Shown: piece by piece, positions 15,647 to 23,432 of the stretch
Numbering within the stretch: the first letter of the stretch is position 1
Layout of the letters: the number at the start of each line of letters is the position of its first letter
Source of the DNA: DATJSN01 sp035504095
GTDB lineage: Bacteria; Planctomycetota; Phycisphaerae; WQYP01
Reading direction: 5' to 3'
DNA: 23,673 nucleotides
Assembly: GCA_035504095.1 (NCBI GenBank)
Contig: DATJSN010000018.1
Coordinates: forward strand, 1 to 23,673
Position numbers and translations under genes: made by a program
The notes under the pieces: generated by a model
The model's database searches: none
Told to the model about the DNA's origin: nothing
Seen by the model: only the letters and a program-made list of their open reading frames with translations

Positions 15647-16945
15647 ATGATGGCGAGTAATGGAACATTGGTTATGGCTGAACGCGCAATATTTCTGGAC
15701 CGCGACAACACCATCATCGCCGATGAAGGGTACCTGGGCGATCCGGCCAAGGTGAAGCTGCTTCCCGGCGCCGGCGCGGCGCTGCAGGCCATGCATCGGT
15801 TTGGGTATCGCATCATTGTCGCGTCGAATCAGAGCGGCGTGGCGCGCGGTCTTTTTGACGAAAAAGCGGTCGAGGCCGTTAACCAGGAAATGGTTCGCCA
15901 GCTCAAACAGCAGGCCGGCGCCCATGTGGACGCGAGCTATTATTGCCCCTATCACCCGGAAGCAACGATACCGGAATATCGCGTCGATCATGAGTGGCGC
16001 AAGCCGCGGCCGGGCATGCTCAAAGCGGCGGCGGAAGACTTCAATCTGGATTTGTCTCAGTGCTGGATGATCGGCGACATGGTGCGCGACATCGCCGCCG
16101 GCGCCGCCGTCGGTTGCCGGACGATTTTACTGGCCGATCCGGAAAAACCGTTGCCGACGGATAAGGATTCACCAACAGTAACCCCGAATTTTGTGGTACG
16201 AACACTGGCCGACGCGGCGCGAATTGTGGTGCGTGAAGGAAACAGTTCTGTGCGCGATCCGGTACCGGCGCCGCTGAATGCAAAGCCTGCAGCCGGGACT
16301 GCCGCCGCGGTTGCGGCCGAAGTGCAAAAGCATGTTGAGCCGGTCACGACCGAGCCGACTGCCGGGGAGCCTACACTATCTGCGGCAAAGCCATTAGCGG
16401 CTACATCAGCAGTTCCCGCAGCAGCGCCCAAAGTAATTCCTGCATCAGTTCCCGCGGCAACTCCGGCAGCATCGCCTGCGGCTGCACCAGCCGCGCCGCC
16501 GCCACCGGCAGCTCCAGTAATTGATTCAACGCTTATCGCCAGCGCGGTAGCTCAAGCAGTATCGACGGCGATTAAGGAGCATCTGGCAAACATGACGCCA
16601 CCTGTTGCGCCTCTAGCGCCGATTCCCGCGCCGCCCGTCGCACAGGATTCGCATACACCGGTGCTGGAAGAAATGCTCCAGCAACTTCGCCAGTTCAATC
16701 GTCGTCAGGATTTGCATGGCTTTTCGCTTTCACTGCTGTTGGCATCGATACTGCAGATGGTGGTACTGCTGTTTCTGGCGATGGCGGTTTGGGACACGTT
16801 GACTGCGTTGCAGGTTATCGCTAATAACATAAATTGGTGGTTTAACAAAACCAGCGATCAGCTTTTCGCGCTCGCCTGGCTCGTCGCCGCCTTGGTTGTA
16901 CAGGGAACTGTGCTGACTCTTTACGTGCGCTATCGCAATAAGTAA
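15647..16945 (+). CDS. gmhB: GmhB-like heptose bisphosphate phosphatase fused to a Pro/Ala linker and membrane tail
   Basis: The 432-residue protein has three parts. Residues ~10-185 form a HAD phosphatase: FLDRDNTI (DxDxT), ASNQSGVARG, YYCPYHPE, RKPRPGM and GDMVRD, as in D-glycero-D-manno-heptose 1,7-bisphosphate phosphatase. Of the zinc ligands in the E. coli enzyme, the first Cys and a His are kept, but the later CxC is replaced (VDHEW), so the zinc site is probably lost. Residues ~200-330 are a long Ala/Pro/Val-rich disordered linker. Residues ~355-430 hold two hydrophobic segments (LSLLLASILQMVVLLFLAMAV; LFALAWLVAALVVQGTVLTLYV). That would tether the enzyme to the inner membrane. ATG 15647, 15650 or 15674 (MAERAIFLDRD) are all possible starts. 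It ends the lpxK-hldE cluster. The phosphatase identity is firm; the tail's role is unknown. Confidence 0.88.
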   Translation: MMASNGTLVMAERAIFLDRDNTIIADEGYLGDPAKVKLLPGAGAALQAMHRFGYRIIVASNQSGVARGLFDEKAVEAVNQEMVRQLKQQAGAHVDASYYCPYHPEATIPEYRVDHEWRKPRPGMLKAAAEDFNLDLSQCWMIGDMVRDIAAGAAVGCRTILLADPEKPLPTDKDSPTVTPNFVVRTLADAARIVVREGNSSVRDPVPAPLNAKPAAGTAAAVAAEVQKHVEPVTTEPTAGEPTLSAAKPLAATSAVPAAAPKVIPASVPAATPAASPAAAPAAPPPPAAPVIDSTLIASAVAQAVSTAIKEHLANMTPPVAPLAPIPAPPVAQDSHTPVLEEMLQQLRQFNRRQDLHGFSLSLLLASILQMVVLLFLAMAVWDTLTALQVIANNINWWFNKTSDQLFALAWLVAALVVQGTVLTLYVRYRNK

Positions 16946-16966
16946 AAACTTCTAACAAAATATGTA

Positions 16967-17017
16967 GAACAGGCTCTCCAGCCTGTTCCCTTTTTTTAGC
17001 AGCCTGGAGAGGCTGCT
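16967..17017 (+). terminator. Terminator and paired repeat hairpin after the gmhB-like gene
   Basis: GAACAGGCT (16967-16975) pairs perfectly with AGCCTGTTC (16980-16988), followed by CC and seven T (16991-16997): a strong terminator for the lpxK-hldE-gmhB cluster. A second hairpin AGCAGCCT/AGGCTGCT (16998-17005 and 17010-17017) follows at once. The two hairpins are near reverse complements, so 16963-17023 is one large imperfect inverted repeat. A similar unit lies at 18565-18583. Confidence 0.8.
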
Positions 17018-17075
17018 CTACATTTCATCAATCCTGGCGGGCTGTGAGACCCGCATTCCATTTTGATTTATTTTG

Positions 17076-17088
17076 TTGGAGGCTCTAA
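17076..17088 (+). promoter_or_regulatory. Start-proximal palindrome family, before the C26 gene
   Basis: TTGGAGGCTCTAA ends 9 nt before ATG 17098. Its GGAGG core could itself act as a Shine-Dalgarno sequence here. Confidence 0.45.
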
Positions 17089-17097
17089 GTTATCAGT

Positions 17098-17844
17098 ATG
17101 TCCAAGCGTCCGCTCGTAGGCATTTCGTTAAGCGACCAAACGCCCGACTCCGCCCATCCGGAACTGCCGCGTTATTACGAAATCAGTGTGGAATATCCGC
17201 GCGCCGTGGAAATGGCCGGAGGGATACCGCTTTTATTGCCCCACACCCATGATGAATCCCTGCGAAGCGAAATCATTGAGCGTCTGGATGCATTGATTAT
17301 TCCTGGTGGAGAAGATCTGAATCCCAAACTCTATGGCCAGGCCAGGCATCAAAGCACACGGCTTGTGGATCCCTTGCGCCAGGATTTTGATTTCGCCATG
17401 CTGGCGCTGGCGGAACGAAAGAATATTCCTACGCTGGGAATTTGCCTGGGTTCGCAGATCATGAACGTGCAGCGCGGCGGGACGCTACACCAGCATTTAC
17501 CGGACGTTTTAAAAGCCGGCGACATTCGCCACGCCAGCGATCCAAGCGTCGATACCGACCGCAATGCCTGGCATGACGTAACGCTTGCCCCCGGGTCGCG
17601 CATTAAAGATATTTATGCAGTGGGTCATTTGAAAGTGAACAGCCGGCATCATCAGGGGATCGATCGATTGGGAAACGGGCTGGTTATCGCGGCTCGTTCG
17701 CCGGACGGAGTGATTGAAGCGATAGAAGACCCGACGCTGAATTTCTGGATCGGTACGGCGTGGCACGCGGAAGGGCTTGTTGATGACGCGGTACAAATCA
17801 AATTATTTCAAGCGCTGGTACATGCGGCGGAAAAACGCGCCTAG
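17098..17844 (+). CDS. Class I glutamine amidotransferase, peptidase C26 (PuuD-like)
   Basis: The 248-residue cytoplasmic protein matches gamma-glutamyl-GABA hydrolase-type peptidases: RPLVGISLSDQ at the N-terminus, IIPGGEDLNPKLYG (93-106), LGICLGSQIMNV with the nucleophile Cys116, VNSRHHQGID, and AWHAEG with His223 and Glu225 completing the triad. The usual GICRG is GICLG here. Members release glutamate from gamma-glutamyl amines in putrescine breakdown or cut similar gamma-glutamyl bonds; no other polyamine genes are nearby, so the substrate is open. GGAGG lies upstream at 17078-17082. It may share a transcript with the thioredoxin-like gene 50 bp downstream. Confidence 0.9.
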   Translation: MSKRPLVGISLSDQTPDSAHPELPRYYEISVEYPRAVEMAGGIPLLLPHTHDESLRSEIIERLDALIIPGGEDLNPKLYGQARHQSTRLVDPLRQDFDFAMLALAERKNIPTLGICLGSQIMNVQRGGTLHQHLPDVLKAGDIRHASDPSVDTDRNAWHDVTLAPGSRIKDIYAVGHLKVNSRHHQGIDRLGNGLVIAARSPDGVIEAIEDPTLNFWIGTAWHAEGLVDDAVQIKLFQALVHAAEKRA

Positions 17845-17893
17845 AATCAATCACTAATGATTATGTGCATCGCAGAGTAAGTGGAGACCTAAT

Positions 17894-18490
17894 ATGCCGT
17901 TTAATTTTAAATCCGTATTTGAAAGCGCTTTGGGTTATGCGCGCTTTGTTCCAACTTACGGCACAGTGGAAAATCAGCAACGCTGGAATGATATGTATAA
18001 AGCGGTGGTTTTAACCGAACAACAAAAACAGCTTCTGGCGGGTTTTCACCGTCGGATGTACGTATTGTGCCTCGCGGGCGTCTGGTGCGGCGATTGCGTC
18101 AATGCCTGCCCGATCTTTGAACGCTTTGCCGAAGCTTCGCCGGCAATTAATTTGAAATTCGTGCATCGTCCGCAGAAATTCGACCCATCGGCCGGCGATC
18201 CGGCGACACAACTGGCCAATGAATTGTCTATTTGCGGCGGACCGCGCGTGCCGGTGCTGGTGTTTATTTCCGAAGATTGGTTTGAATGCGAACGATTCGG
18301 AGAACGCACGCTGGCCACCTACCGCAAAAAAGCGGCAAACATGCACAGCACGGCCTGCCCAACCGGATTGGTCGCGCCGCCGGCGGATATTCTTGCCGCC
18401 AACGTCGCCGAATGGCTGGAACATTTTGAACGTGTGCAACTCATGCTGCTGACCAGCCCACGGCTGATGAAACTCCACGGCGAGGTTTAG
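17894..18490 (+). CDS. Thioredoxin-family protein with WCGDC motif
   Basis: The 198-residue protein has a thioredoxin-like core. LAGVWCGDCVNACP carries WCGDC (64-68), the redox pair Cys65/Cys68, with a further Cys72. GGPRVPVLVFISEDW contains the cis-Pro loop (VPV). There is no signal peptide, so it should act in the cytoplasm as a disulfide reductase or similar. WCGDC with an N-terminal helical part of ~50 residues (YGTVENQQRWNDMYKAVVLT) is typical of a widespread but little-studied thioredoxin-like group; the partner is not known. GGAG (17883-17886) lies 7 nt before ATG 17894. A palindrome-family copy overlaps its stop. Confidence 0.85.
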   Translation: MPFNFKSVFESALGYARFVPTYGTVENQQRWNDMYKAVVLTEQQKQLLAGFHRRMYVLCLAGVWCGDCVNACPIFERFAEASPAINLKFVHRPQKFDPSAGDPATQLANELSICGGPRVPVLVFISEDWFECERFGERTLATYRKKAANMHSTACPTGLVAPPADILAANVAEWLEHFERVQLMLLTSPRLMKLHGEV

Positions 18491-18500
18491 AGGCTCTTTA
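18486..18500 (+). promoter_or_regulatory. Palindrome family copy at the 3' end of the thioredoxin-like gene
   Basis: TTTAGAGGCTCTTTA overlaps the stop of the thioredoxin-like gene. It is the only one of the nine copies with no start codon shortly downstream; it opens the repeat mosaic. Confidence 0.35.
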
Positions 18501-19023
18501 TAGCAGGCACGCTCCGCGTGCCGTGGTATCGATCAAAAAATTTATTGTCTGAAAATTACTGTGGGACAGGCTTCTAGCCTGTCATTCCTCGAAACTGCCC
18601 TGAAGGGGCTGCATCCATTAGCCCAGTGTTGTCCCGATTTATCGGGACTACGCTGGGACAAGGAACCCGAATGTCATCAACCCTGAAAGGGTTGTATCAA
18701 TCTGAATCATTTAATTTGCCGCAACCCTTTCAGGGTTGGTTGGCACGTTCGACGTCTTCCCGGCGTAGTCCCGCAAGGCGGGACAACACCGGGCTCAATG
18801 ATTATGCCCCGTTGGGGCAAAACTGAATAACCCCGGCAAGGAATGCCGGGGCTATCGTCGTGTCATCGTTTCGTTGTGTTGAAAAATCTTCGTGTTCTTC
18901 ACATCTTTGCGGTAAAAAAACGTTCATGCGGTTTCGTGTTTTTTACTTTTGCATTTTTCCTTAATCTATTCCCTGTCCCCTATCCCCTTCGTTGTTCTCT
19001 GTGGCAGAAAAAACTGAAAACTT
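18491..19023. repeat. REP-like hairpin mosaic between the thioredoxin-like gene and pheA
   Basis: These 533 bp hold no supported gene but at least seven hairpins. The perfect ones are GACAGGCT/AGCCTGTC (18565-18583), GTCCCGAT/ATCGGGAC (18631-18648), CAACCCT/AGGGTTG (18678-18694 and again 18722-18738), GTCCCGC/GCGGGAC (18768-18784), TGCCCC/GGGGCA (18805-18819) and CCCCGGCA/TGCCGGGG (18831-18851). On a larger scale 18620-18654 is a reverse-complement copy of 18762-18795, so the units are arranged symmetrically. The strings CCTGTCCCCTATCCCC (18972-18987) and TTCGTG close the region. A role in terminating the convergent genes is likely, by position. Confidence 0.8.
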
Positions 19024-20118
19024 CTACAACGTTTCCGCGGCGCGCGGGAAGCTCCCCAGAACGGACAACTGCAGGCAATGTCCGCGGACCTCTTCCAGGG
19101 CGGATTTGACCGCCGCATCTTCGATATGGCCGACCAGATCGGTGAAGAAATAATATTCAAAGTTTCTCTTCTGGCTCGGACGCGTGTCGATATTGGTCAA
19201 GTTAATATTGTGCCGGCGGAAAACTTCCAGTACGTCCACCAACGCGCCGCTCTTGTGCGCCGTGGTGAAGATGATTGAGGTTTTATCGTCGCCGGTTCTC
19301 TTCGCCGGCTGGCGGCCGATGACCAGAAACCGCGTCACGTTATTCGGATTGTCCTCGATATTGGCAAAAAGAATTTTGAGTGAATAAAGTTCCGCGGCCA
19401 GAGCGGAACCGACGGCGGCGGCGCCTTTTTCTTTCGCGGCCATTTCCGCGGCCTTGCTCGATGAAGCGACCGCGATGCGCTGTGCTTCGGGCATGGCTGC
19501 CGAAAGCCAGCGCCGGCACTGATTCAGCGCTTCGGGCTTGGAATAAATCACCTTCACTTCCGACGGCTCGCACGCCGCCAGAAGATGCGTATGCACGTTT
19601 ACCAATACCTCGGCGATAATCGTGATGTGCGGATGTTCGATAAAAGCATCCATGGTTTCGACGATGCCGCCGATGGTCGAGTTTTCAATTGGCACGAGGC
19701 CCAGATCGGCGTGGCCGCGCGCCACTTCGTCAAATACGCCGGCGATGTCGGTCACCGAAACGTGATCCACGGACGAACCGAATTTTTTCATCGACGCCAG
19801 ATGCGAAAAACTTCCCTGCGGCCCCAGGTAGGCGATGCGCAGCGGTTTTTCCAGGGAAAAACTGCCGGACATCAGCTCGCGATAAATGGCTTCCAGGCAG
19901 GAATCGGACAGCGGCCCGCCTACCTTGCGATTGGCCTGGCGGATTTTTTCCAGAACCGCTTTTTCCCGATCCGGTGCATAAATCGGCGCGTTGGCCTGCT
20001 GTTTGATTTTGCCGATGTCCACGACGATCCGCGCCCGCGCATTAAGCAGTTCCACGATGCGCTCATCAAGCTCATCGATTTGTTGGCGAAGCGAAGCGAG
20101 TGGATCCTGCTGTGACAT
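19024..20118 (-). CDS. pheA: Chorismate mutase / prephenate dehydratase (P-protein)
   Basis: The 364-residue protein turns chorismate into prephenate and then phenylpyruvate, in phenylalanine synthesis. Domains in order: AroQ chorismate mutase (about 1-88; LRQQIDELDERIVELLNARA), prephenate dehydratase (about 92-270; IAYLGPQGSFSHLA, VPIENSTIGGIVETMD, and the catalytic NNVTRF with T262-R263-F264), and ACT domain (about 280-364; GALVDVLEVFRRHNINLTNI). In the ACT domain GAL is present, and the Phe-binding ESRP is DTRP (311-314), so feedback inhibition is likely kept but may be altered. ATG 20118 gives the normal MutN start; an in-frame TTG at 20130 lies inside the palindrome motif and is less likely. 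The gene is single, with repeat-rich gaps on both sides. Confidence 0.95.
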   Translation of the reverse strand: MSQQDPLASLRQQIDELDERIVELLNARARIVVDIGKIKQQANAPIYAPDREKAVLEKIRQANRKVGGPLSDSCLEAIYRELMSGSFSLEKPLRIAYLGPQGSFSHLASMKKFGSSVDHVSVTDIAGVFDEVARGHADLGLVPIENSTIGGIVETMDAFIEHPHITIIAEVLVNVHTHLLAACEPSEVKVIYSKPEALNQCRRWLSAAMPEAQRIAVASSSKAAEMAAKEKGAAAVGSALAAELYSLKILFANIEDNPNNVTRFLVIGRQPAKRTGDDKTSIIFTTAHKSGALVDVLEVFRRHNINLTNIDTRPSQKRNFEYYFFTDLVGHIEDAAVKSALEEVRGHCLQLSVLGSFPRAAETL

Positions 20119-20132
20119 TAAGAGCCTCAAAA
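20119..20132 (-). promoter_or_regulatory. Start-proximal palindrome family, directly before pheA
   Basis: Read on the minus strand, TTTGAGGCTCTTAA runs directly into the pheA ATG. GAGG as the only SD-like element lies about 6 nt before the start. Confidence 0.45.
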
Positions 20133-20603
20133 TTTCAAATGACGCTATTGAATCCTAATCGCGGTTAAAGTCGGTGGCAATTCTTTCGCTTAAGGTAACA
20201 GGCACACTCCGTCTATCCTGAGCAATGTCGAAGGGCCTGCCGTCGCATCGGAATTAAATAGCCCCGGCATTTCTTGCCGGGGCCATCGTCGTGTCGTTGT
20301 GGTAAAAAACAAATCCATGTAATCCATGGTCTATAAATCTGTGGCCTGTCCCCTGTCCCCTCGTTCTCCAGCCTGAGTCATGTCCAGCCCCAATGGGGCT
20401 GCATCTTTCAGCCAAGCGTTGTCCCGCGCCGGGGCCCTTTCGTGTTATTTCGTGCTTTCGTGGTTCACATGCTCTGCGACCTCTGCGTTAAAATACTGTC
20501 ACCTGTAACCTGTCCCCTATCCCCTGATTCCTGTATACTTGCGGCTTAAGCCTGGTTTGATGAAAATGCGGCCTGGTTTTAAAACAAGGGAGTAATAATA
20601 GTC
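20133..20603. repeat. Repeat-rich intergenic region between pheA and the HNH gene
   Basis: These ~470 bp separate two divergent genes. They contain CCTGAGCAATGTCGAAGG (20219-20236, a common dispersed string), the 25-nt hairpin 20260-20284 identical to the terminator at 3156-3180, the string 20287-20309 identical to 2141-2163, CCTGTCCCC strings at 20345-20359, a second copy of the GGGGCTGCAT...GTTGTCCCG unit (20395-20428, compare 18605-18636), TTCGTG strings, and CCTGTCCCCTATCCCC (20509-20524). Promoters for pheA and the HNH gene must lie at the two edges but are not clear. Confidence 0.75.
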
Positions 20604-21239
20604 GTGTCTGAAGCGATCCCCATTTCCGGTCTCTCCTGCAACGTACTGGTGCTCAACCGCCTGTACCAGGCGATTCGCGTAGTCAGCGCACGGCGGGCCT
20701 TTTCGCTGCTGTGCCGGAACCTGGCGGAAGTTATTTCCGTAGAGGGCGCATCCTATCTAACGTACGACATCGTATCGTGGACGGAAATTTCCCAGCTTAA
20801 AGCGCAGTTTGAACGTGAGGACAATGATTTTGTCCGCACAGTCCGCTATGAGCTTGCGGTGCCGCGGATCATTCGCCTACTCGGTTACGACCGCTTGCCG
20901 CGCCAGGACGTAAAATTGAATCGGCGCAACATTTACGCCCGCGACCATGGAACCTGCCAGTACTGCGGCAAGAAATTTACCACCAGCGAGCTTTCGCTGG
21001 ACCACGTGATTCCCCGCGCCATGGGCGGCAAAACCGTCTGGGAAAATCTTGTCTGCGCGTGTGTTCGCTGTAACGCCAAAAAGGGCGGCCGCACGCCTCA
21101 GCAGGCGGGCTTGCATTTGGCGCGCCACCCGCACAAACCCAAACGCAACCCGGTAATCAACATCCGTCTTGGTTCAGACAAATACTCATCCTGGAAACAT
21201 TTCCTCGATCACGCCTACTGGAGCGTCGAGCTTAAGTAA
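20604..21239 (+). CDS. HNH endonuclease domain protein
   Basis: The 211-residue protein starts at GTG 20604, with GGGAG (20588-20592) 11 nt upstream. The N-terminal ~100 residues (VLVLNRLYQAIRVVSARRAFSLL...) are typical of a conserved bacterial HNH family that lies outside restriction or phage clusters. The nuclease domain is CQYCGKKF (118-125), SLDHVIPRAMGG (131-142, with D133-H134), N148 and CVRCNAKKG (153-161): a C4 zinc site holding an H-N-H fold. It is complete and has no signal peptide. Family members are annotated as HNH endonucleases, with no known target; a DNA-processing role is probable. No partner defence genes are adjacent. Confidence 0.9.
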   Translation: MSEAIPISGLSCNVLVLNRLYQAIRVVSARRAFSLLCRNLAEVISVEGASYLTYDIVSWTEISQLKAQFEREDNDFVRTVRYELAVPRIIRLLGYDRLPRQDVKLNRRNIYARDHGTCQYCGKKFTTSELSLDHVIPRAMGGKTVWENLVCACVRCNAKKGGRTPQQAGLHLARHPHKPKRNPVINIRLGSDKYSSWKHFLDHAYWSVELK

Positions 21240-21251
21240 TTGGCGAAGCCA

Positions 21252-21286
21252 CGACCATTCACCACAGCTTGTGGTGAGCCTGGTCG
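21252..21286. terminator. Long hairpin after the HNH gene
   Basis: CGACCA and TCACCACA (21252-21257, 21259-21266) pair with TGTGGTGA and TGGTCG (21270-21277, 21281-21286) around a 3-nt loop, giving a 14-bp interrupted stem. No T tract follows, so it is either a weak terminator or a member of the dispersed hairpin repeats. Confidence 0.45.
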
Positions 21287-21344
21287 AACCATGGACACTG
21301 CGTGCCACAGAGGAACATAGAAAATAATTTGTAGCAGACCGTAA

Positions 21345-21800
21345 ATGACCAATGATCGTGGTCGCGTTGTTTTACAGAGTGTTAAAATGATCCTTGAAGT
21401 TGCCCGAAGCCGCTTGAACGACATTTATAAAGATATTGCCAGAATTCCAGAATCGTATCGGTGCGAAATGGATGGACGGACAATTCCCGAAGGAAGAATT
21501 TGCAAAGTATCCATAGGCGATAAACATGCGTTATTATCAATTCGCGGCCAGATGGAACATAATGATCCGAAAATCCATCTGGACGAAAAAACACGCAAAT
21601 TATTGGGTGTATCGGATCACGATAAAGCGGATGTTCGACTGCACGAGGCATCTTGGATCGGACAATTTCTATGGGCTTGGAATGCCACTGATCCGGGATA
21701 CCGTATAGCCTCTCGCGTGGCCGCCGTTTCAATATTTCTATCGTTACTCGGATTATTGGCTGGCATAGCGGGAATAATTGTTACATTCTGCCATAAATAG
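21345..21800 (+). CDS. Hypothetical protein with C-terminal membrane anchor
   Basis: I do not recognise this 151-residue protein. The N-terminal ~115 residues are soluble and polar (ARSRLNDIYKDIARIPESYR; LLSIRGQMEHNDPKIHLDEK; TRKLLGVSDHDKADVRLHEA). GQFLWAWNATDPGYRIASRV then leads into a single hydrophobic segment (AAVSIFLSLLGLLAGIAGIIVTF, about 125-148), with only HK after it. This is a tail-anchored layout. The stretch KIHLDEKTRKLLGVSDHDKADVRL loosely recalls a small beta-barrel of AbrB type, but that is only a guess. ATG 21345 has no RBS; ATG 21387 (MILEVARS) is the alternative. It converges with the next, minus-strand gene. Confidence 0.6.
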   Translation: MTNDRGRVVLQSVKMILEVARSRLNDIYKDIARIPESYRCEMDGRTIPEGRICKVSIGDKHALLSIRGQMEHNDPKIHLDEKTRKLLGVSDHDKADVRLHEASWIGQFLWAWNATDPGYRIASRVAAVSIFLSLLGLLAGIAGIIVTFCHK

Positions 21801-21853
21801 AACATGTTGACGTCAGGAAGTTGTGTATGCTGCATACATCCGAAAATTTATGT

Positions 21854-23068
21854 TCATGGTTTTTTCGTGGTTGGAACGGGTGATATACTTGTAACTTGAT
21901 CGGTGCTGATACCAACAACCATACCGTTTACTGTAATTTGGTAGACATTTCCTTTTAATGTATAGCTTGAGGCATCCAATTCGCCGCCTGTTTTGAGGTG
22001 AATTATGTACTTAGCCGCCGTCAGGGCGGATTGAGTGGTTGGTTCAACGGGAATCTGCGGTATTGTCCCGGATAACCATAATAAACCCGTTACTGTTTGC
22101 AAATATGCACCACTGTAATCCGGCACATAGGAACTCGAATCAACATTATCTATTCCATCGGCTACACCAAAAACAATACCATACGCAGAATGTTGTTCGC
22201 CGCGTTTCCAATACATTACGCTATCGTCACGTGTATAAATAATAATTGTATGGTCGGGAGGAAAAGCTTTATCCTCAATTTCTTGGAGGTTGGCTCGTTC
22301 ATCACTATCAGGCGGCGTATTAGAAACCGGACCTAATAATCCATTTGTAAATGGATCATTTGGGTCACGGGGTTGACTATTAAACTCAGTATCTATTTGT
22401 GCAATTTCAGCATTGGTTTGTGTGATTCCCTGCCTTTCACTTGCGTTATAGACTAACGTTGAATGCCATCCCAATTTACCAACGATCATAAAGCCACCAT
22501 CATCCGTTGGTTCGACTTCGACAACTTGAAATGATGCTGCAACAGTTTGCCCTAAAATGCTATGTATATAATTTGCTTCGGCCTGGGGTTTCGATTGATT
22601 AAATGCTTCCATCTGAGCATCTGTCGCATTGGGTTCAGGGCTGCTACGGATTATTGATTCAGCTTTCACAATATTATTACTCATAAGATTTGTTAGATAT
22701 TGAACCGAATGGAGCTTCTGATCTTTTGTCTTTTGTATCAGCGTCACCAATTGGTTAGCATTAAGTGTCAAGCCAGTCACCTGATTTTGTCCCGTATTTA
22801 TCCATGATTGCAAAAGAGAATTTATTTGTCTTAGGTTGTAGTCTTGCGCTACTGCTGTTTCTACTGATCCATTTTTATTATTTTGACCAACTGCATTACT
22901 TGCAATTTTGCTGCCTTGCACGGGGACATGTGGTTTCGGTCCTGAATTAGGCGCAGCCTGACCGATTAGAGTTATTCCACCGGCAATGACCAATGCACCA
23001 ATCGACGTGTTTTTCCAAGGGAGTTTAATCATGCCTCCTTTGCGAAAAAAAGTTTGACGTATTGCCAT
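21854..23068 (-). CDS. Hypothetical exported protein
   Basis: The 404-residue protein begins MAIRQTFFRKGGMIKLPWKN, followed by the hydrophobic IGALVIAGGITLIG and QAAPNSG, a signal peptide or N-terminal anchor. ATG 23068 is chosen, with GAGG 5 nt upstream; the frame opens at 23122, and an ATG at 23032 has AGGAGG only 1 nt before it, too close to work well. The middle is helical and Gln/Asn-rich (NLRQINSLLQSWINTGQNQ; QLVTLIQKTKDQKL). The centre has beta-type stretches (SFQVVEVEPTDDGGFMIVGKLG). The C-terminal ~45 residues (YIIHLKTGGELDASSYTLKG, GISTDQVTSI) resemble small 'LKxGxxI..G' beta units common at the ends of planctomycete envelope proteins. Codons are AT-rich against the neighbours. I do not recognise a family. 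Confidence 0.65.
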   Translation of the reverse strand: MAIRQTFFRKGGMIKLPWKNTSIGALVIAGGITLIGQAAPNSGPKPHVPVQGSKIASNAVGQNNKNGSVETAVAQDYNLRQINSLLQSWINTGQNQVTGLTLNANQLVTLIQKTKDQKLHSVQYLTNLMSNNIVKAESIIRSSPEPNATDAQMEAFNQSKPQAEANYIHSILGQTVAASFQVVEVEPTDDGGFMIVGKLGWHSTLVYNASERQGITQTNAEIAQIDTEFNSQPRDPNDPFTNGLLGPVSNTPPDSDERANLQEIEDKAFPPDHTIIIYTRDDSVMYWKRGEQHSAYGIVFGVADGIDNVDSSSYVPDYSGAYLQTVTGLLWLSGTIPQIPVEPTTQSALTAAKYIIHLKTGGELDASSYTLKGNVYQITVNGMVVGISTDQVTSISPVPTTKKP

Positions 23069-23253
23069 TTTACCCTCGTCGCATAACCAAACAACAGGCA
23101 TGCAACCGCACTTTCGTAGCAAGTCAGCTGTTATTAAATCTTATAGCCCTTAGGGACAGCCACAAATTTCCGCACGCCCTTCAACGGGGAGAGTGAAACG
23201 GGGGCACAGTTAGTTTTTCCTTCCGCAATTCTACCCCATGCCTCTCATAGCGC

Positions 23254-23271
23254 GTTCGCAATTTTGCGAAC
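23254..23271. promoter_or_regulatory. Perfect 18-bp palindrome, operator-like
   Basis: GTTCGCAATTTTGCGAAC has 8-bp perfect half-sites and a 2-bp centre. It lies 186 nt upstream of the exported-protein gene (minus strand) and 214 nt before ATG 23485. It has the size and symmetry of a dimeric repressor site; no T tract is near. Confidence 0.4.
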
Positions 23272-23432
23272 AAGATAAAAATATGTCTCTGCAGACTCCG
23301 CGCCGCCTCTGCGTCCTCTGCAGCCTGTCCCGATATTCTGCTAAATCTTATTGAGTTCGGGATTAAAACATCGTGCCTTCGTGTCTTGTAGGTGAAAAAA
23401 AGCAGTTTTGGAGGTTGATTGTCCTATTCAGT

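Noticed and set aside
18626..19109. Two open frames (66 and 88 codons) between the thioredoxin-like gene and pheA
   Set aside because: They run through REP-like hairpins and string repeats, have no RBS or family signal, and one overlaps pheA antisense.
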